Source: Caldifarciminota bacterium (GTDB lineage Bacteria > Hydrothermota > Hydrothermia > Hydrothermales > JAJRUZ01). Taken from it: 34,386 nt of DNA. The notes beneath the pieces were generated by a model. That model was not told the origin of the DNA. It saw only the letters and a program-made list of their open reading frames with translations, and did not search any database. The stretch lies in NCBI GenBank assembly GCA_024277525.1, contig JAJRUZ010000027.1, forward strand, positions 1-34,386, given 5' to 3'. The translations under genes were made by a program, and so were the position numbers. Positions 8,137 through 17,359 of the stretch are shown one piece after another (within the stretch, counting starts at the first letter, position 1; the number at the start of each line of letters is the position of its first letter).

Positions 8137-9095
8137 TTTATACAGGGACATTCTGATTCATGCCATTTTAAAAATTTTTCTATTCCTTTTTCAAAATCGG
8201 TTTCAGGATTATAAGATAAAAGTTTCTTTGCTTTTTCAATATTTGCCCATGTTTTTTTTACATCTCCCTTAGGTAAAGGGAGTTTTTTGATTTTTGCTTT
8301 TTTACACAGTTTTTTTTCAAGAATTCTTATAACCTCAAAAAGGGGAATCGGTTTTGAATTTCCCAGATTAACAATTTCAAAGTCTTTATCAAGATTAATT
8401 GAGTTTAAAATTCCCTTTGTAATATCATCAACATAAGTATAGTCCCTTTCGGTTTTCCCGTCTCCATATACAGGTAATTCTTCTCCTTTAATTATTTTTT
8501 TTGTAAACTTATGAATTGCCATATCAGGTCTTTGAGCAGGACCGTAAACTGTAAAAAATCTTAATATAATAACTTTTAATCCATAAAGTTTTGAATAATT
8601 ATAACATAATATTTCTCCTGCTCTTTTTGAAAATCCGTAAGGAGAGGCAGGTTTATCAGCAGATTCTTCTTCGAAAAAAGGAGGAGGGCATTTTCTGTCT
8701 CCATATACAGATGATGAAGAACCGAATATCAGTCTTTTAACATTACATGAATTCATTGTATCAAGAATACTTAATGTTCCTTTAATATTGACTTCAATAT
8801 ATATTTCCGGATTTTCAATTGATGCTCTCACACCCGGTCTTGCAGCAAGGTGAATTATCAGTTCTGGCTCTTCCTTTTTAAAAATTTCCTTTAATTTGTT
8901 TTTATTAAGAATATCTGTTTTATAAAATTTAAAATTATTATAATCTTTTAATTTTTTAAGATTTATCTGTTTAAGGGCTTCATCATAATAAGGGTCAAAA
9001 TTATCTATACCGCATACTTCATAATTCCTCTCAAGAAGTTTTTTCGTTAAATTGCTACCAATAAATCCTGCACATCCTGTAACAAGAATTTTCAT
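8133..9095 (-). CDS. NAD-dependent sugar-nucleotide epimerase, UDP-glucuronate 4-epimerase-like
   Basis: This 320-residue extended short-chain dehydrogenase has G7-x2-G10-x2-G13 (GCAGFIG) for NAD, D31 at the end of strand 2, the serine run at 126-129, and the catalytic pair Y153/K157 in SPYGFSKRAGE. The segment RFFTVYGPAQRPDMA (about 179-193) is the signature seen in UDP-glucuronate 4-epimerases, which interconvert UDP-glucuronate and UDP-galacturonate in the cytoplasm. UDP-glucose epimerase activity cannot be excluded. It leads an operon with a family 2 glycosyltransferase and an AsnB-type amidotransferase. The promoter has recognisable -35 and -10 boxes, and the start codon lies 8 bases beyond the latter. 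Confidence 0.83.
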   Translation of the reverse strand: MKILVTGCAGFIGSNLTKKLLERNYEVCGIDNFDPYYDEALKQINLKKLKDYNNFKFYKTDILNKNKLKEIFKKEEPELIIHLAARPGVRASIENPEIYIEVNIKGTLSILDTMNSCNVKRLIFGSSSSVYGDRKCPPPFFEEESADKPASPYGFSKRAGEILCYNYSKLYGLKVIILRFFTVYGPAQRPDMAIHKFTKKIIKGEELPVYGDGKTERDYTYVDDITKGILNSINLDKDFEIVNLGNSKPIPLFEVIRILEKKLCKKAKIKKLPLPKGDVKKTWANIEKAKKLLSYNPETDFEKGIEKFLKWHESECPCIK

Positions 9096-9133
9096 CAGGA
9101 TTAATTTTATGTCTAAGTTTTAAATTATTTCAA
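9096..9133 (-). promoter_or_regulatory. Promoter of the epimerase operon (-35, -10, leaderless start)
   Basis: Minus strand: TTGAAA at 9133-9128, an 18-base spacer, TAAAAT at 9109-9104, then 8 bases to the ATG at 9095. This is one of the best-formed promoters here. It overlaps the divergent promoter of the aminotransferase gene. Confidence 0.6.
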
Positions 9134-9146
9134 TAAAAACTATAAA
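9118..9146 (+). promoter_or_regulatory. Promoter of the aminotransferase-propeller-truD operon
   Basis: TATAAA at 9141-9146 with a weak TTTTAA at 9118-9123 (17-base spacer). The distance to the second ATG (9155) is 8 bases, matching other starts in the window. The first ATG (9149) would lie before the expected transcription start. Confidence 0.45.
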
Positions 9147-9154
9147 ATATGAAA

Positions 9155-10228
9155 ATGAGCTTAAAACAAATGCCCATCGGTTCGGAATATTATTTTGAGC
9201 CTAATTACATTTTCAATAAAAAAAATGAAAATTTTAATTTTTATAAAAAATATTTTAAAAATTATAAACTCTTTTTCTCGGGAAGGGACGCATTGAGATT
9301 TTTATTAAGAAAACTCTCTGAAAGTTATTTTTATTTACTACCTTCTTATCTATGTTACGAAGTTATAAGACCTTTTGAAGAATTAAATTTAAATTACGAT
9401 TTTTATAGAATTTATTTTCAACCCGCACCTTTAATTGATTTTGATAATTTGAAAAAGAAAGCAAAAAAACATAAAAATCCGTTAATTGTAATTATAGAAT
9501 ATTTCGGTTTTACCTATGATTATAGTCTTGAATTTCCCTTCATTCTCGATATTTCACATTCCCTTCTGAGTGAAAGGGAAAGAAAATGGGAAGTAAAACC
9601 TCTTTATATCTTCGGTTCATTGAGAAAATTACTACCCCTTACGGATGGAGGGATTTTATTTTATAATGAAAATTTAAGCAATGAAGTTGCAAAACCTGAC
9701 CCTAAGATGTTCTTAACAAAGTTTTCTGCAAATTTAATAAGATTCTTGCATAATATTATACCAGAAGAGACCGAATTTTTATACTCTTATGCATATAATA
9801 AACTTGATAAAAAATTTGAGGAAGCATTATCAAAAAGTAAAAATCCGAAGAAAATTTCTTTACTTTCCGAATATCTGCTTAAAAGAATCCCTTTTAAAAA
9901 ATTCAAGCAAAGAAGAAGGGAAAATTTTGAATATCTTTTATCACACATGAATAATAAAAAAATAAAACCTATGTTTAATAATCTTCCTGATAAAATTGTG
10001 CCTCTTAATTTTCCTTTTTGGAGTGAAGAAAAAGAAAAAATAAAAAAACTGCTTGTCTCTCATAGAATTTATCCTCCCACACTCTGGTCGTACATTCCGA
10101 ATACTATCCAAAAAGGGGAATTTCCGGAAGTGTATGAGGTTCCGAAAAAATTACTTTCTCTTCCTTGTGACCACAGATACAATTTAAATCACATGGATAA
10201 AATAATCAAAATTTTAAACAATGTTTAA
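9155..10228 (+). CDS. PLP-dependent aminotransferase-like protein, divergent DegT/DnrJ/EryC1 family
   Basis: This protein has about 357 residues. The fold-type I landmarks are readable: GRDALRFLLR near residue 44 (the sugar-aminotransferase phosphate-binding start), DISHSLLS at about 132-139 in place of the usual D-x-A-H/Q, and FGSLRKLLPLTDGG at about 153-166. There K158 would be the PLP lysine followed by the family's DGG turn. It belongs to the divergent DegT branch rather than to canonical sugar aminotransferases, so the substrate is uncertain. The ATG at 9149 adds two residues. The ATG at 9155 is chosen from promoter spacing. The last 8 bases overlap the start of the secreted propeller gene, so an operon is likely. 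Confidence 0.72.
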   Translation: MSLKQMPIGSEYYFEPNYIFNKKNENFNFYKKYFKNYKLFFSGRDALRFLLRKLSESYFYLLPSYLCYEVIRPFEELNLNYDFYRIYFQPAPLIDFDNLKKKAKKHKNPLIVIIEYFGFTYDYSLEFPFILDISHSLLSERERKWEVKPLYIFGSLRKLLPLTDGGILFYNENLSNEVAKPDPKMFLTKFSANLIRFLHNIIPEETEFLYSYAYNKLDKKFEEALSKSKNPKKISLLSEYLLKRIPFKKFKQRRRENFEYLLSHMNNKKIKPMFNNLPDKIVPLNFPFWSEEKEKIKKLLVSHRIYPPTLWSYIPNTIQKGEFPEVYEVPKKLLSLPCDHRYNLNHMDKIIKILNNV

Positions 10229-12203
10229 AATATTTTTATTTGCCTTACCAATTTCCAATTTCACTCATTAGGATACTTTTTACAAGGTTCTTGTATTAAA
10301 TGATTCAATTTACATTACCGCAGATGCAGGATTGTATGTATTTGATTTTCAGAGTGATTCCCTTGTCTACAAATACACAAATTCTGACTCTTTGCCGTTT
10401 CCGCCTTATTATGATTTAAAAACAGAAAACAGAATCTTATACTTTACTTTAGAGAATAATCTCTGTTTCCTTGATCTTAATAATAAAGAAACATATTTTT
10501 ACGACCCTCTTTTTTTAAGAAAAGAAAAATTTAACTCTATCCTGTTAAGAGGTGATACGATTTTTCTGGGAGGGGATAAAGGCTTAACCGTTCTCTACAC
10601 AAATAAAACAAGATTCACCTTTGATGATTCGGTAATTTTTGAGTCAAGAACAGGTTATATAAAAGGTGATACAATCCTGTCATTGAATATATCGGAAGAT
10701 ACCCTATTAATCGGTACAAGATATGGATTGTATAAGATTGAAATTGATTCTATAAGTTATAAAACACCTGTATTACATTCACAAATTTCGCAAGGCAAAA
10801 TTTTTTCAATTTTAAAAAAAGATAATAAAATCTTCGTTTCTTCTGATAGTCTCTTGTATCTTTATCCCGATTCCATTATTATATATTTCAATTTTCTTAT
10901 ATATTCAATTGATTACAGGAATGATTCAATTTTTGTAGGCACTGAAAAAGGGCTTTATCTTGTTTATAACAATCAAAAAATCCTTCTGACTCCTGATTCA
11001 TCCCTTACATTTGATATAAAGGTTTACAGGAATAAAATATACGGTGCGGGTGAATCAGCCTATGTTTATGATTTAAAGGAAAAAAGATATAAAAAGTTAA
11101 AAATGTTTTTTAAAGAACTTACATCTAACCATGTATCCTCCCTTGAAAAATTCAGGAGTTATTACATAATTGGATTAAGGGGAGGAATAGATGTTTTTAA
11201 TGAAAAATATGAGAGAGTAAAAAAAATTCTAAACGGATGGATAAGAACAATAGATGCCTCTCAGGATTGGATAATAGCAGCAAAATGGTGTGCGGGTATC
11301 TTTGTTATAGATTCCCAATTTAATACAGTAGATACTTTGAATCAAGGGGATTGTATCCAGTGTTTAAGATTTCGTGATGATTCAACATTTTTTATTTTAA
11401 GACCCGATGCTTTGATTGAATTAAAAAAAATTAACGGTGATATTTTATATAACATATTTATCTCCGGATGGCCGATGGATATAGAGAAGAAAGATAAGTA
11501 CTACATAACCGTAACCACAAATGGTGATGTCTTCAAAATAAATGAAGATTTTTCTGTTGAGAATTTAATGAATATAGGAACCACAATTTATGATATAGCA
11601 ATATTCGAAAATGACATATTTTTTGCAACATTAACGGGTATTTATTATTATGAGTTACCTGACATGAATTTTAAAAAGAAATTCGTTCCTCCTGATCCTT
11701 ATACAATATCAATAACAACAGACAAATACGGTAATGTTTATGCTCTTTCAAAATCAGGATTGATTTTTATAGATAGGGAAAGGAAAGATTTTAAGGTGTT
11801 TTCTCCCGGACCTGCCTCCTTATTAAATACAGCAACATTGGATTCCAGAGCATCGGAATCCGCCGGTCTTTTATATTATATAGAAAATGAAGAAAAATTA
11901 TTAATAGGTACAGCAGAAGGTTTTTCAATAATGGATGTAAAAAATTTCAGACCCGAAGAAGAACCCTCTTTTTTGATCTTTCCTAATCCGTTTAAAAAAG
12001 AAAAAGGATTCTTTTATATAAGAAGTCCTTATGAAGTAAGCAAAATATTTATTATTTCTCCTTCGGGTATTCAAAAGGAATTGAGTTTTTTGAAATTAAA
12101 TAATAAATACAAAATTAATGCAAATGAAATAGAAAGGGGATTTTACATTTTAAAAGTGAAAACTGATAAGGGTTTTTTCACCGGTAAGGTTGTGTGTGAA
12201 TAA
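10221..12203 (+). CDS. Secreted beta-propeller-like protein with C-terminal PNPF sorting domain; in-frame TAG at codon 17
   Basis: The frame open from 10272 has no convincing start of its own. Followed upstream it leads to an ATG at 10221 overlapping the previous gene by 8 bases, interrupted by one TAG at 10269-10271. Codons 1-16 read MFKIFLFALPISNFTH, a plausible export signal, and DTFYKVLVLND follows the stop. The body (about 30-570) is built of repeated short strand units such as SIFVGTEKGLYLV and DTLLIGTRYGLYKI, as in propeller sensors. The last 75 residues begin FLIFPNPF and end GFYILKVKTDKGFFTGKVV, like FlgD-Ig / type IX secretion C-terminal domains. Full length with readthrough is 660 residues. 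A start at TTG 10332 would lose the signal and part of a propeller blade. The protein is probably exported and surface-attached; its ligand is unknown. Confidence 0.7.
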
Positions 12204-13351
12204 TGAAATTTAAAGTTTATCCCGGTGATTTCATTGTCGAAGAAGTCTTAAAGAGGGGTATAATAAAAGATAAAGGAAGATATAAAATTTTTAAGGCAAA
12301 AAAGGAAAATATAGAAACTCTATATTTAAAAAAATTTCTTGAAAAAACATTTGGCGCAAAGGTAAGTTTTGCAGGATTAAAAGATAAAAAATCGGTAAGC
12401 TATTTTTATTTCTCAGCAAAGGGTGATATCCCGAATTACATAAGTTTTAAAAATTTCTCTGCAGAGCATATAGGTTATTCTGATAAAGAACTATCCGGAA
12501 ATGATATAGAAAAAAATAATTTCAGAATAGTGTTGAGAAATGTAAAAAAAGAAGAAAAAGAGAAAATATTTGAAATTTTGGAACAAATCAAAAAAAACGG
12601 TTTTCCGAATTATTTTGATTCCCAGAGAGTTTCACATGAGGGTAGAGGATTCTTTTTTGAATATTTATTAAAAGGTGATTTTAAAAATGCTATAAAGACT
12701 CATTTGTTATCAATTTCACCTGAGGGAAAGAGGAATATAAGAAGATTTAAGAAAATGGTCAAAAAATATTTTGATGAACCTGAAAGAATACTCCCTTATG
12801 TACCTTCTGATGAAGAAAAAGAGATAATTTTGAAATTAATGAAAAAAAAGTATAAGGAAATAATCAGGGGAATTAAGAGGATAAATTTAAAGATTTATTT
12901 TGAAAAATTTTCATCTTTTATATGGAATAAAGCAGTTTCCAAACTTTTAAGAAAAAAGAAAATAAGTAAAAGGGAAGGCTTCGGGCTCAGGATTTCAAAT
13001 TTTTTTATTTTTGTTCCTTATAAAATAAATGAGGATTTAAAAGAAATACTTACAAGTTCCTTATTTCCTGTACCTGGAACGGAAATTTTACCCTCCTATC
13101 CTGAATTTGAGGTTTTATTAAAAAATGAATTAAAAAAAGAAGGATTATCTTACCCTATTAAAATGCCTGATTTTCTGAGTGATTTAGAAATTAAAGGAAA
13201 TTTAAGGGAGATATGGGTTTTTCCCGAAAATCTTGAATATTATTTTGAAGATGATAAAATTTACTTATCCTTTTCCTTGCCTCCTGGTGCTTATGCAACT
13301 CTTTTACTCAAAATACTGCTCAGAAGATTAAGTTTATGTTCCCTTGGTTAA
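12203..13351 (+). CDS. truD: tRNA pseudouridine(13) synthase TruD
   Basis: This 382-residue protein has the TruD catalytic motif FAGLKDKKSV with nucleophile D61, then NNFRIVLRN, NYFDSQRVS (about 136-144) and a C-terminal SLPPGAYATLLLK typical of the family. TruD makes pseudouridine 13 in tRNA-Glu and related tRNAs. The ATG shares its A with the TAA of the propeller gene (TAATG), so translation is coupled. The 3' end overlaps the converging EamA gene by 18 bases. Length is slightly above that of E. coli TruD (about 350). Confidence 0.93.
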   Translation: MKFKVYPGDFIVEEVLKRGIIKDKGRYKIFKAKKENIETLYLKKFLEKTFGAKVSFAGLKDKKSVSYFYFSAKGDIPNYISFKNFSAEHIGYSDKELSGNDIEKNNFRIVLRNVKKEEKEKIFEILEQIKKNGFPNYFDSQRVSHEGRGFFFEYLLKGDFKNAIKTHLLSISPEGKRNIRRFKKMVKKYFDEPERILPYVPSDEEKEIILKLMKKKYKEIIRGIKRINLKIYFEKFSSFIWNKAVSKLLRKKKISKREGFGLRISNFFIFVPYKINEDLKEILTSSLFPVPGTEILPSYPEFEVLLKNELKKEGLSYPIKMPDFLSDLEIKGNLREIWVFPENLEYYFEDDKIYLSFSLPPGAYATLLLKILLRRLSLCSLG

Positions 13352-13747
13352 AAGAAAAATAGCAATAATAGCGAATAAAATTCCCAAAATTCCGTAAAAA
13401 TTTATTTCCTCTTTCAAAAAATACTTTGCAAGGATGACGGTTACAGCGGGATATAGAGAGGTCAAAGGAACAATTATTGATGCTTTCCCTTTCATTAAAG
13501 CAAGATAAAAGGCAACAAAACCTATACCTCCGGTTAAAGTTGCAAGAAGAAGATATATAAAGCCCTCTCCCTTGAAAGTTATTGTTTTTTTAAAGAAAAT
13601 AAAAAGGAAAAATGAAATTAAAAGTGCAATCAGTGTTGAAAAAATATAATATTCATACCATTTATAAAATCTTGTTGTTATTTTCTCAAATACACCCCAC
13701 ACTCCCCACATCAAAAGGGTTATGATTGAAAGTATGATATAATTCAT
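13334..13747 (-). CDS. Half-size EamA/DMT-superfamily transporter
   Basis: This 137-residue protein has five hydrophobic segments (about 2-20, 31-50, 62-82, 88-106 and 115-134), a single EamA unit rather than the usual ten-helix duplicate. MWGVWGVFEK near the start and LTSLYPAVTVILAKYFLKEEI (two pieces around residues 96-116) are characteristic. A half-size member would have to work as a dimer, as EmrE/SMR proteins do. The substrate is unknown. It lies downstream of lpxD on the same strand with its own -10 box, and its 3' end overlaps truD tail to tail. Confidence 0.75.
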   Translation of the reverse strand: MNYIILSIITLLMWGVWGVFEKITTRFYKWYEYYIFSTLIALLISFFLFIFFKKTITFKGEGFIYLLLATLTGGIGFVAFYLALMKGKASIIVPLTSLYPAVTVILAKYFLKEEINFYGILGILFAIIAIFLLTKGT

Positions 13748-13760
13748 AGATTATATTTTA
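13748..13760 (-). promoter_or_regulatory. -10 region of the EamA gene
   Basis: Minus-strand TAAAAT at 13760-13755 lies 7 bases before the ATG at 13747. A second, overlapping TATAAT at 13755-13750 is only 2 bases away and is too close to be the functional box. The 89-base gap behind lpxD otherwise holds only an A/T-rich inverted repeat. Confidence 0.4.
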
Positions 13761-13836
13761 AGAAAATTATTATTAAAAAATTAAATGGAAAATAAATTGT
13801 TTTAAATTTTCTTAGCATGAGTCTTTACTGTGTTAT

Positions 13837-14823
13837 TTAAGAAATTAATTTTTTTATTCTATCCCAATATTTGGGAAGTTCATAAAAGATACTCATTGCT
13901 CTTAAAAATAACCTGTGTTCTCTTGCAAAAAAACCGGAATAAATTTTTCCATCAGGAATATTTCCCCCAATACCTGCTTTTGCTGTCAAAATAACCCGAT
14001 TTCCTATTTTAACATGATCCCTTATCCCGACTTGTCCCCCGATCAAAACATCCTTCCCGATTTCCGTACTGCCTGCAATTCCTGTCTGAGACGCAATCAT
14101 TGTTCTTTCTCCTATTTTAACATTATGTGCAATCTGACAGAGATTATCAATTTTAACAAATTCCTTTATTTCCGTATTTCCTATCGTAGCTCTATCAATA
14201 CACACATTTGCTCCGATTTCAACATTGTCAGAAATTTCAACACCACCGACTTGTGGAATTTTTATAATTTCTCCATCCTTTCTCTCAAATCCGAAACCAT
14301 CCGCACCTATAACACACCCTGAATGAATAATACAATTTCTACCTATCTTAACATTTTTTTCTATTGATACAAAAGGATATATAATCGTATTTTCATTTAT
14401 AACCGAATTTTTACCGATATATACAAAAGCAGTGAGTTTTACATTTTCTTTTATTATAACACCGTCCTCGATAACACAATAGGGTCCTATATACACATTT
14501 TTTGAGATCGAAGCTGACTCTGAGATTACAGAGGAAGGATGGATAAACGGTTTTACTTGTTCTTTTTTTTCAAAAATTTTCAAAAGTTCTATCAGTTTTT
14601 CTTTCGGATCCTCAACAATTATCGCTGCTTCAAAATTTATAATTTCTGCCTTTTCCTCATCAGTTATAATAGCATAAAACTTTTTATTTTTTACACCCTT
14701 TTCAAAAACTACCGAAATGTAACCTTTCTTATTTTCTTCGGGTGGCAAAATTCCTTTAATTTCAATTTCAGGGTTTCCGAGCAATTTTCCTTTTAAAACT
14801 TTATTTATTTCTTTAATTTTCAT
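13837..14823 (-). CDS. lpxD: UDP-3-O-(3-hydroxyacyl)glucosamine N-acyltransferase
   Basis: This 328-residue protein has the N-terminal LpxD uridine-binding domain (about 1-95) and a long left-handed beta helix of hexapeptide repeats (about 97-295). Diagnostic parts are GADGFGFE (173-180), DNVEIGANVCIDRATIG, and QIAHNVKIG with H233 in the catalytic position. A C-terminal helix (about 300-328) follows. The enzyme adds the second acyl chain to lipid A precursors in the cytoplasm, so the organism should build an outer membrane. It lies 31 bases after mutS on the same strand. A TATAAA sits 13 bases before the ATG, so an internal promoter is possible. Confidence 0.95.
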   Translation of the reverse strand: MKIKEINKVLKGKLLGNPEIEIKGILPPEENKKGYISVVFEKGVKNKKFYAIITDEEKAEIINFEAAIIVEDPKEKLIELLKIFEKKEQVKPFIHPSSVISESASISKNVYIGPYCVIEDGVIIKENVKLTAFVYIGKNSVINENTIIYPFVSIEKNVKIGRNCIIHSGCVIGADGFGFERKDGEIIKIPQVGGVEISDNVEIGANVCIDRATIGNTEIKEFVKIDNLCQIAHNVKIGERTMIASQTGIAGSTEIGKDVLIGGQVGIRDHVKIGNRVILTAKAGIGGNIPDGKIYSGFFAREHRLFLRAMSIFYELPKYWDRIKKLIS

Positions 14824-14854
14824 ACTTTTTTCTGTCTTTATAAAGGATTTGAAC

Positions 14855-17359
14855 CTATGTGTTTTTGTTCAAAATTTTCTTTATTTCATAGACTAACTCA
14901 AGTGCTTCCTTGGGAGAGAGTTCGTCAGGATCTATTTTATCCAATAATTCTCTTAAAGGGTCAGGTCTTTCAAAAAGTTCCAGTTGTTTTTTATTGAATT
15001 TTAAAGGCTTTCTTTTGCTTTCAAGTCTCTCAAGTAATTCTCTTGCTCTTTGGATAACATGACCGGGTACACCCGCAAGTTTTGCAACATAGACACCGTA
15101 ACTCCTGTCCATAGAACCAGGGACAATCTTCCTCAGAAAAATTATCTCTCCCTGCCACTCTTTTACCAAGGTATATAAGTTTTGAATTTCCGTATAGTTT
15201 TCTGCAAGAGCGGTTAGTTCATGATAGTGAGTAGCAAAAAGTGTTCTTGCTCTTAATCGCTTAACAATATCCTCGGAAACAGCCCAAGCAATAGCAAGTC
15301 CATCATAGGTTGAAGTCCCCCTGCCTATTTCATCGAGCAGAATCAAACTTTTTTCTGTTGCATTATTAAGAATCTGCGAGACCTCAAGCATCTCTGCATA
15401 AAAAGTAGAAATCCCCCTTGCCACATCGTCCGAAGCCCCTATCCGTGTAAATACCCTATCAACTATTCCTATTTTTGCTTCTTCAGCAGGAACAAAAGAA
15501 CCACATTGAGCAAGAATCACACATAAGGCTATCTGACGCAAAAAGGTTGATTTTCCTGCCATATTGGGACCCGTAATGAGAAGAAAGAATTTATCAGAAG
15601 TGATATTTACATCATTCGGGATAAATTCAGAAACAGTATGTTCAACAACAGGATGTCTTGAATTTTTAAGATAAATAATTTTTTCGTCTTTTAATTCGGG
15701 TCTGTTGTAATTGTATTTGATTGCAATCTCGGCAAAACAAAGAAGTAAATCAAGAAGTGAAACATTTTCCGCTATATCAAGTATCTCATCCTTCTTTTCT
15801 TTTATTTTATCAAGCAGTTTATTAAATAAATAGTTTTCAAGTTCCTTAATTCTTTCATCTGCTGATAAAATTTTTGACTCCAATTCTTTCAACTCATCAG
15901 TTATGTATCTCTCTGATTGTGTTAAAGTCTGTTTGCGAATATAATCCTCAGGAACCTTATCAAGATATGACTTCGTAATCTCAATGAAAAATCCCATAAC
16001 CTGATTATACTTGATTCTTAAATTAGGGATTCCTGTTCTGTCTCTTTCCCTCTCTTCAATTTCCCTTATTCTTTTTGCAGAATTTAATTTTAAATCCCTC
16101 AATTCATCCAATTCTTTCGAAACCCCTTCTCTTATACAATTTCCCTCTCCGGGATTCGAGGGATTTTCTTTCAAATAATTCAATATAAATTCTCCTAATT
16201 CTTTAAGATCATGCAAATAAGATCCGATTTTTAATAAAAGAGGACTCTCACAGGCTAAAAGGGTCTCTTTTAAGTTATCAATTTCAATCAAATTTTCTCC
16301 TAATCTTTTTACCTCTCCTGCAGATGTTTTCCTCCTAACAATCCTTGATAAAACTCTCTCAAAATCAACAAATTCGGACAAAATTTCACTTATTGTTTTC
16401 CTTAAATAAGGTTTTTCTATTAACTCATAGACAGCATCAAATCTTTCCTCAATTTTATCTTTGTTTTTTAAAGGAAAAAGTAAGGTGTTTTTTAACAATC
16501 TTGCACCCATTGAAGTTCGGGTAAAGTTCAGAATTTCAAAAAGTGATTTCCCCTCTTCAGGATGAATTCTTTCAATAATTTCAAGATTTTTAACGGTAAT
16601 TGAGTCCAAAATCAAGACATCTTCTTTTTTAAAGGGCTTTAACCTTAAATTCTCAAGCCCCCCTTTCTTCTTAATTTCAAGATAATCAATTAAGTGACTT
16701 AAAGCAATCAGACTTTCATTTTTTTCGAGTCCGAATCCCCCCAAATCATACACATTAAAGAATTCTTTTATCCTTTCCTCTGCATTTTCTTTTGTATAAA
16801 GGGTCGGATCATAAGGAGTAAGAATATAGCCGTCCAATTCATAATTCTGCGGAACGAGAACCTCTTTTGGTTTCAAACTTTCAACAAAATTAAAAAACTC
16901 TTCTTTACTCAGAACACCCGTCCTCATCTCTCCTGTTGTAATATCCGCATACGCAATTCCGAATTTACTCTCTGATGGAAATACGCAAAGGATATAAATG
17001 TTCTGGGAAGGCTCCAAAAGTGAAGGTATGGTTATTGTACCGGGTGTCAAAACCTCTATAACTTCCCTTTTCATAATGTCCTTACCTTCTTCAAGCTGTT
17101 CACAGATTGCAACACTGTATCCTTTTTTTAAAAGTTCCTTAATATATCCCTCTGCTGCCTTGACAGGCACACCAGCAAGAGGAACCCTTATATTTTTGCC
17201 GAAAGGCTTTGAAGTCAAAGTGATTCCGAGTTCTTTTGAAGCAATCTTTGCATCCTCATAAAAAAGTTCATAAAAATCACCCATCCTGAAAAAAAGAAGT
17301 TCATTTTTATAATTCTTTTTAATTTCAAGATACTGCTTTAATAAAGGAGTCAATTCCAT
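14855..17359 (-). CDS. mutS: DNA mismatch repair protein MutS
   Basis: This 834-residue protein is close to the usual MutS length. The mismatch-reading F29-x-E31 lies in RMGDFYELF. The connector, lever and clamp domains follow, with the ATPase near residue 590: Walker A GPNMAGKST, then LILLDEIGRGTST (Walker B plus signature) and FATHYHELT. The ATG at 17359 overlaps the lapB stop (ATGA). A TTG at 17362 would add one residue. It terminates with the only TAG seen among intact gene ends here. It binds mismatches and recruits MutL; no mutL is in the window. Confidence 0.97.
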   Translation of the reverse strand: MELTPLLKQYLEIKKNYKNELLFFRMGDFYELFYEDAKIASKELGITLTSKPFGKNIRVPLAGVPVKAAEGYIKELLKKGYSVAICEQLEEGKDIMKREVIEVLTPGTITIPSLLEPSQNIYILCVFPSESKFGIAYADITTGEMRTGVLSKEEFFNFVESLKPKEVLVPQNYELDGYILTPYDPTLYTKENAEERIKEFFNVYDLGGFGLEKNESLIALSHLIDYLEIKKKGGLENLRLKPFKKEDVLILDSITVKNLEIIERIHPEEGKSLFEILNFTRTSMGARLLKNTLLFPLKNKDKIEERFDAVYELIEKPYLRKTISEILSEFVDFERVLSRIVRRKTSAGEVKRLGENLIEIDNLKETLLACESPLLLKIGSYLHDLKELGEFILNYLKENPSNPGEGNCIREGVSKELDELRDLKLNSAKRIREIEERERDRTGIPNLRIKYNQVMGFFIEITKSYLDKVPEDYIRKQTLTQSERYITDELKELESKILSADERIKELENYLFNKLLDKIKEKKDEILDIAENVSLLDLLLCFAEIAIKYNYNRPELKDEKIIYLKNSRHPVVEHTVSEFIPNDVNITSDKFFLLITGPNMAGKSTFLRQIALCVILAQCGSFVPAEEAKIGIVDRVFTRIGASDDVARGISTFYAEMLEVSQILNNATEKSLILLDEIGRGTSTYDGLAIAWAVSEDIVKRLRARTLFATHYHELTALAENYTEIQNLYTLVKEWQGEIIFLRKIVPGSMDRSYGVYVAKLAGVPGHVIQRARELLERLESKRKPLKFNKKQLELFERPDPLRELLDKIDPDELSPKEALELVYEIKKILNKNT

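Noticed and set aside
13759-13814. 10-base inverted repeat (TAAGAAAATT / AATTTTCTTA) between lpxD and the EamA gene
   Set aside because: All but pure A/T with a 36-base loop; such repeats are common by chance here and there is no T-run in the right place for a terminator.
13915-14322. 135-codon plus-strand frame opposite lpxD
   Set aside because: It mirrors the hexapeptide repeats of lpxD; the Asn/Phe/Cys-rich product is an antisense artefact.
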